The notes beneath the pieces were generated by a model. It saw only the letters and a program-made list of their open reading frames with translations, had not been told where the DNA came from and did not search any database. A stretch of 9,465 nt of DNA, taken from the NCBI GenBank assembly GCA_937925895.1, contig CALANC010000020.1, forward strand, positions 1 to 9,465, read 5' to 3'. Shown here one piece after another: positions 5,883-9,465 of this stretch (positions are counted from its first letter, which is position 1; the number at the start of each line of letters is the position of its first letter). Source of the stretch: an uncultured Desulfobacterales bacterium. GTDB taxonomy: Bacteria > Desulfobacterota > Desulfobacteria > Desulfobacterales > UBA11574. The position numbers were made by a program, and so were the translations under genes.

Positions 5883-7901
5883 ATGAATAACGATGTGTCT
5901 GGAAATCAGGGAGGATTAGATGCACTTTGTATTAACACCATCCGCACACTTTCCATGGACGCTGTTCAAAAAGCAAACTCCGGTCATCCTGGCGCGCCCA
6001 TGGGTCTTGCCCCGGCAGCTTATGTTCTTTGGACTCGCATAATGAAACATAATCCCGAAAACCCAGGTTGGTTGGACAGAGATCGGTTTGTCCTTTCAGC
6101 CGGACATGCCTCTATGCTTCTTTACAGTCTGCTTTATCTCTCAGGTTATGATGTAAGTCTCGATGAGATAAAAAATTTCCGGCAGTGGGGAAGCAAAACT
6201 CCCGGACATCCTGAATTCGGGCATACACCGGGAGTGGAAACCACAACCGGCCCCCTCGGTCAGGGTTTTGCAAATGCCGTGGGAATGGCTATGGCCGAAC
6301 GGCATCTGGCGGCATGGTTTAACAAACCGGATCGTGAAATTGTGGATCATTACACCTATATAATCTGCAGTGACGGGGACATGATGGAAGGGATCGCCTC
6401 CGAGGCCGCATCTCTTGCGGGACATTTGGGACTCGCCAAATTAATCTGTATATATGATGACAATAAAATTTCCATTGAAGGGAGTACCGACATCGCTTTC
6501 ACAGAAGACGTTGCTCTTCGCTTCAAGGCCTACAACTGGCACATATTAGAAGTTAACGACGGAAATGATGTGAAGGCAATTTTTGCTGCCCTTGTCCAAG
6601 CCAAAGCGGAACCCAAACGGCCAACCTTGATTCGCCTTCGTACCCATATCGCTTTCGGCAGTCCGAACAAACAGGGTTCTGCTGCTGCGCATGGTGCGCC
6701 CCTTGGTGAAGAAGAGGTTGTTCTGACAAAACAGAACTTGGGATGTCCGGCTGACATCACTTTTCAAATCTCCGACCAGGTGTCGACCAGATTCAAACAA
6801 CAACTGGAAGAAGGAAGAGAAGCTGAAAACAGGTGGCGCGAAAAATACAATGCCTACGCTTCAGAATATCCCGATCTCGCAAAACAATGGGTAGATGCCA
6901 TGAGCGGTCAATTACCCGCAGGTTGGGATGCAGACATGCCAAAATCTACGGCCTCAGATAATCCCATTGCAACACGAGCCGCTTCCGGTGTCATTCTCAA
7001 TGCTATTGCACCAAAACTCCCTACACTTATCGGTGGATCCGCAGACCTGGCACCTTCAACGAAAACATATATCGACTCTTCCCATGACTTTCAGAACCAT
7101 AACTTTGACGGACGCAATATACGTTTTGGTGTCAGGGAGCATGCCATGGGGGGAATCATGTCGGGCATGTTTCTCCATAAGGGGCTAAGGCCTTTTGGCG
7201 GCACGTTTCTTGTTTTTGCCGACTATATGAGACCTTCAATACGCTTGGCAAGCATAATGAAGTTGCCCATCATCTATGTATTTACCCACGACAGCATCGC
7301 CGTGGGTGAAGACGGTCCCACACATCAGCCTGTTGAGCATTTAACTGCTCTGCGTGCCATTCCCGGCCTGACGGTTATCCGCCCGGCCGATGCCACCGAA
7401 ACTGCAGAGGCATGGCGTCAGGCAGTTCAGATGAAAAACGGACCGGTTGCATTGATTCTCAGCCGTCAAAAGCTCCCGGTGTTGAATCAGAATAACTCCG
7501 TAAAAGATCTCTCATACGGCGCCTATATTCTGGTTGATTTGGACGACAAACCAGACCTTATTCTGATTGCAACAGGATCAGAAGTACATCCGACACTTGA
7601 AGCACAAAAATTACTTGGCCGGGACGGCATTGCCGCACGGGTCGTAAGCATGCCGAGCTGGGAACTGTTTGAAAAGACATCTCGGGAATATCAAGACAAG
7701 GTGCTTTTGCCGGAAGTGACGCAACGTCTGGTAATAGAAGCCGGCATACCACTGGGATGGGAACGTTATATCGGGAACAGCGATGCCGTCATGGGCATAA
7801 CGAGGTTCGGAGCTTCGGCGCCCGGCGGGACATTGATGGAAAAATTTGGCTTTACTCCGGAAAACATCGCCCAAAAAGCAAAAAGTCTATTGAAACGATA
7901 A
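5883..7901 (+). CDS. tkt: transketolase
   Basis: Full-length transketolase (672 residues, usual 660-680). This thiamine-diphosphate enzyme transfers two-carbon ketol units between sugar phosphates in the non-oxidative pentose phosphate pathway, here likely supplying ribose and erythrose phosphates. The N-terminal domain shows [12 protein letters not shown] (about 31-42) and [17 protein letters not shown]. The diphosphate/Mg2+ motif is CSDGDMMEG at 162-170, extending to DDNKISIEG. The pyrimidine domain shows SADLAPSTK, the catalytic glutamate Glu419 in GVREHAMGG, and [15 protein letters not shown] at 469-483. The C-terminal domain ends [17 protein letters not shown]. The first position of the thiamine motif is Ser163 where Gly is usual; Asp164 and Gly165 are kept. 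AAAGGAG (5867-5873) lies 9 bases before the ATG. It could be read through from the radical SAM gene or have its own promoter; no strong one is seen. No subunit split. Confidence 0.98.
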   Translation: MNNDVSGNQGGLDALCINTIRTLSMDAVQKANSGHPGAPMGLAPAAYVLWTRIMKHNPENPGWLDRDRFVLSAGHASMLLYSLLYLSGYDVSLDEIKNFRQWGSKTPGHPEFGHTPGVETTTGPLGQGFANAVGMAMAERHLAAWFNKPDREIVDHYTYIICSDGDMMEGIASEAASLAGHLGLAKLICIYDDNKISIEGSTDIAFTEDVALRFKAYNWHILEVNDGNDVKAIFAALVQAKAEPKRPTLIRLRTHIAFGSPNKQGSAAAHGAPLGEEEVVLTKQNLGCPADITFQISDQVSTRFKQQLEEGREAENRWREKYNAYASEYPDLAKQWVDAMSGQLPAGWDADMPKSTASDNPIATRAASGVILNAIAPKLPTLIGGSADLAPSTKTYIDSSHDFQNHNFDGRNIRFGVREHAMGGIMSGMFLHKGLRPFGGTFLVFADYMRPSIRLASIMKLPIIYVFTHDSIAVGEDGPTHQPVEHLTALRAIPGLTVIRPADATETAEAWRQAVQMKNGPVALILSRQKLPVLNQNNSVKDLSYGAYILVDLDDKPDLILIATGSEVHPTLEAQKLLGRDGIAARVVSMPSWELFEKTSREYQDKVLLPEVTQRLVIEAGIPLGWERYIGNSDAVMGITRFGASAPGGTLMEKFGFTPENIAQKAKSLLKR

Positions 7902-7958
7902 GCTTAAAAAATTTTTGAATATGGATCATCAATAAAAGAGTTGGAGTGATTCAAAAAG

Positions 7959-7998
7959 GATTCAAGGGGCCAAGGGTTCAAGGATTCAAGGATTCAAG
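7959..7998. repeat. five-copy 8-bp tandem array, consensus GATTCAAG
   Basis: Five contiguous octamers are exactly in register: GATTCAAG, GGGCCAAG, GGTTCAAG, GATTCAAG, GATTCAAG. A diverged copy (GATTCAAA) lies at 7948-7955, out of register. The array ends five bases before the ATG of the relic at 8003. From memory, arrays of this CAAGG/TTCAAGG flavour are often found just upstream of four-helix-bundle (23S intervening sequence type) genes in related genomes, so array and relic may be one inserted unit. The linkage is inference. Confidence 0.8.
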
Positions 7999-8002
7999 TG
8001 AA

Positions 8003-8082
8003 ATGCTAAATATTTTGGAAATCTGAAAGCTTGGCAAAAGTCGTATGGACTCTTTTTGGATCTTCATATACAGATTTACTCA
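8003..8082 (+). pseudogene. remnant of a four-helix-bundle (23S rRNA IVS / S23-type) protein gene
   Basis: Bases 8008-8082 translate as KYFGNLKAWQKSYGLFLDLHIQIYS. This closely resembles the N-terminus of the four-helix-bundle family found in 23S rRNA intervening sequences and as free genes (pattern F-x-D/N-L-x-x-W-Q-K-x-x-x-L-x-x-x-I/L-Y). An ATG at 8003 sits one base out of frame with it, so a single-base loss after the start codon would explain the break. There is no ribosome site. After about residue 25 the likeness stops, although the frame stays open to 8202. The conserved RRAAVSIPANIAEG-type core is absent. I read it as a decayed 5' fragment. The alternative is chance similarity, which I think unlikely given the array directly upstream. 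Confidence 0.55.
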
Positions 8083-8230
8083 ATATTATATATATCTTTT
8101 AAATTTTGCCAAGGAATTTTTCAATCATTTACTCTATTTGTTTGCCTGTTGTTGCATTCACTTCGGTTATTTTTTGAATTTTTGAAATGGATAACCATAT
8201 AATATTCTTGACATTTTTTTGTGGGCAATG

Positions 8231-8304
8231 TATTGACTCAAGGTGTCGATTGAAACTCTTGATTATTTTGAATTTAATCAGTCAATAACCATGAATAGTT
8301 GACT
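8231..8304. promoter_or_regulatory. inverted TTGACT half-sites around the bactofilin promoter
   Basis: TATTGACT (8231-8238) and AGTCAATA (8280-8287) form a perfect 8-bp inverted repeat bracketing the predicted -35 and -10 boxes at 8250-8278. A third copy, TTGACT (8299-8304), forms another inverted pair with AGTCAA (8280-8285). The arrangement suits a repressor or looping site. The half-site is short and AT-rich, so chance is possible. Confidence 0.4.
8250..8278 (+). promoter_or_regulatory. predicted sigma70-type promoter for the bactofilin operon
   Basis: TTGAAA (8250-8255) and TTTAAT (8273-8278) each match consensus at 5 of 6 positions with a 17-base spacer. The start would be near 8285, giving a leader of about 46 bases before the ATG at 8331. 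A perfect TTGACA at 8208-8213 with a poor -10 (TATTGA, 8231) is a weaker alternative. Confidence 0.55.
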
Positions 8305-8330
8305 TTTTATAGTTATCAAAGGAGGTACAT

Positions 8331-8816
8331 ATGTTTAAAAAAGACAAGCCGGTAGAAACGGATACCCTTATCTCCACAAAAAGTGTTGCCACAGCGGATA
8401 AGACCCTCATCGGGGAACAGATTTCAATCGAAGGGGCCATAAAAGGTAAAGGAGATCTTGTCATTGAAGGATCCGTCAAGGGAAGTATCGAGGTAGAAGC
8501 ACACCATCTGACCATTGGTACAAAAGGCAAGGTAGAATCTGAAATCCGGGCGGCAAATGTTACCATCAGTGGAAAATTGGTGGGCAACGTAAACGCCGAA
8601 GGCAAAGTAAACATTACTAAAGACGCTGACTTCAGTGGTGAAATTAAAGCCAAGAGCATCTCAGTAGAGGACGGAGCCCATCTTAAAGCAGCCATTGAAT
8701 TAACACAAGAGTCCGCAAAAAAGTACGCTTCGGTAAGCAGACTGGAAGAAAAGACTGCCTCAGAACCGGGGAAGGGAACAGTTACCCCGGCCGGGGAGAT
8801 CAGCAAGAGGAAGTGA
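8331..8816 (+). CDS. bactofilin (polymer-forming cytoskeletal protein)
   Basis: This 161-residue protein is a bactofilin (DUF583), which assembles without nucleotide into filaments that scaffold cell-shape or envelope enzymes at the membrane. The core (about residues 26-124) is a run of beta-helix turns with the family's alternating Ile/Val-Gly pattern: IGEQISIEGAIKGKGDL, VIEGSVKGSIEV, LTIGTKGKVESEI, VTISGKLVGNV, ISVEDGAHLKAAIE. Flanks are disordered: a short N-terminus beginning MFKK, a type of peptide linked to membrane attachment in some bactofilins, and a charged C-terminal tail from about 128 on. There is no transmembrane helix. AAAGGAGG (8318-8325) lies five bases before the ATG. The next gene starts 3 bases after its stop. 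No neighbouring M23 peptidase, a common partner, is in the window. Confidence 0.95.
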   Translation: MFKKDKPVETDTLISTKSVATADKTLIGEQISIEGAIKGKGDLVIEGSVKGSIEVEAHHLTIGTKGKVESEIRAANVTISGKLVGNVNAEGKVNITKDADFSGEIKAKSISVEDGAHLKAAIELTQESAKKYASVSRLEEKTASEPGKGTVTPAGEISKRK

Positions 8817-8819
8817 TCA

Positions 8820-9425
8820 TTGGTTATCTCGGCAAATCGGCCGCGAAAAAATACAATCACTCAACCGGAAACAGCCGACTACACCAGCAATATCCTTAAG
8901 CTGTTCGTCGAAGGTCTGGAGGACCAGCCACAGAAGCAAGTTTTAGATGTAGGACCGGCCTGCCATGAAAACATCCTCTTTTTCACCAGATATGTGAAGA
9001 GGCTGTATGTTTGCGATATGTTTCTTCATCTGATGAGATGTTTGAGCAAAAAACGTCCTGTCAGTCAAATATGGAAGCATTTGGATTACCCTCCCGAATC
9101 ATTTGACGGAATATTGTTGTGGGAGTTGGCCGACCGTCTGGATGAGCACGAAGCCGGCAAGCTGGTTGAATTATGTTATAAAATGCTCAAGCCTGGAGGA
9201 ACGGTTGTTTTATTTGTCCTCGGCGAGCAGTCGGTATCGTCTGTAGTTAATACGTTTGTGCTAGGAAAAGATTTTCGGGTTCACCTACGCCCGCAGCCCC
9301 ACCTACATCTCCCCTTATGTGATCGTCAGAACAGAGATGTTTTGGCCATGATGGCCCCCTTCACGCCAATTAAATCTTATGTTTGCCGCCACGGACTCAG
9401 AGAGTTCCTTTTCAAACGCGAGTGA
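8820..9425 (+). CDS. class I methyltransferase-like protein with degenerate motif I
   Basis: The 201-residue protein has the outline of a class I SAM-dependent methyltransferase. VLDVGP at 41-46 is motif I, YVCDM with Asp66 ends strand 2, SFDGILLWELADRL (94-107) is motif IV, and MLKPGGTVVLFVLG (122-135) is the post-motif hairpin helix and strand. Motif I is poor: after DVG the sequence is PACHEN, without the usual second and third glycines, so SAM binding may be altered or lost. The C-terminal third (from about 140) is not recognised. The only sensible start is TTG at 8820, with AGAGGAAG at the end of the bactofilin gene as ribosome site; the next Met is near residue 67. The 3-base gap suggests coupling to bactofilin synthesis. 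Substrate unknown; a non-enzymatic partner is possible. Confidence 0.82.
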   Translation: MVISANRPRKNTITQPETADYTSNILKLFVEGLEDQPQKQVLDVGPACHENILFFTRYVKRLYVCDMFLHLMRCLSKKRPVSQIWKHLDYPPESFDGILLWELADRLDEHEAGKLVELCYKMLKPGGTVVLFVLGEQSVSSVVNTFVLGKDFRVHLRPQPHLHLPLCDRQNRDVLAMMAPFTPIKSYVCRHGLREFLFKRE

Positions 9426-9465
9426 CTTGCTCTCCCATTTTAAGAAATCACAAGATAGTGGGCGT

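Larger units (their letters stand above)
7902..8330. other. intergenic region with repeat array, gene relic and promoter
   Basis: This 429-base spacer between transketolase and bactofilin is strongly AT-rich. In order it holds an AT stretch without a convincing terminator (7902-7947), an octamer tandem array (7959-7998), a frameshifted four-helix-bundle gene relic (8003-8082), AT-rich unexplained sequence (about 8083-8205), and a promoter region with inverted TTGACT sites (8208-8304). No intact gene is visible on either strand. Confidence 0.7.

Noticed and set aside
7959..7998. Octamer array as a CRISPR array
   Set aside because: Units are contiguous 8-mers without spacers and no cas genes are present.
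8282..8860. 192-residue minus-strand open frame over the bactofilin gene
   Set aside because: It is antisense to a clear bactofilin; its Ser/Leu-rich composition is a mirror effect of the repeat-rich beta-helix coding strand.

Overview
This window looks like ordinary chromosome from an anaerobic, probably sulfate-reducing, Desulfobacterota-type bacterium (Desulfobacterales-like). The inference rests on gene content: a TauE/SafE anion exporter followed by a small membrane protein and a CBS-domain protein, a short anaerobe-type radical SAM protein, a bactofilin, and a relic resembling the four-helix-bundle (23S rRNA intervening sequence) family. Base composition is moderate and spacers are AT-rich. 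I see no rRNA, tRNA, CRISPR array, intact transposon or phage gene.

Layout. (1) 1-784: an uncharacterised soluble protein on the plus strand, probably cut by the window edge. (2) 868-2899, minus strand: a three-gene operon read right to left, TauE/SafE permease, then a three-helix membrane protein, then a CBS-pair protein. It has a candidate promoter at 3034-3062 and a good Shine-Dalgarno site at each of the first two genes. (3) 2900-3297: a 398-base divergent spacer with two perfect palindromes. (4) 3298-3675: a small SgcJ/EcaC (CaMKII association domain-like) protein. It converges on a CaCA-family calcium/sodium antiporter at 3705-4682 on the minus strand. (5) 4946-5815: a radical SAM protein whose cluster motif is CX4CX2C. 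(6) 5883-7901: a full-length transketolase. (7) 7902-8330: a 429-base spacer with a five-copy octamer tandem array, a frameshifted four-helix-bundle gene relic directly after it, and a promoter region bracketed by TTGACT half-sites. (8) 8331-9425: a bactofilin and a methyltransferase-like protein separated by 3 bases. The last 40 bases show nothing I can call.

How the genes work together. The TauE/CBS operon probably forms one membrane export unit with a nucleotide-sensing accessory protein. The bactofilin and methyltransferase-like protein are very likely co-transcribed and perhaps translationally coupled. The antiporter, radical SAM protein and transketolase look like independent housekeeping or single-gene units. 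No clear multi-gene novel defence or biosynthetic system is visible. The least explained items are the octamer array with its adjacent relic, the bactofilin-linked degenerate methyltransferase, and the unknown protein at the left edge.
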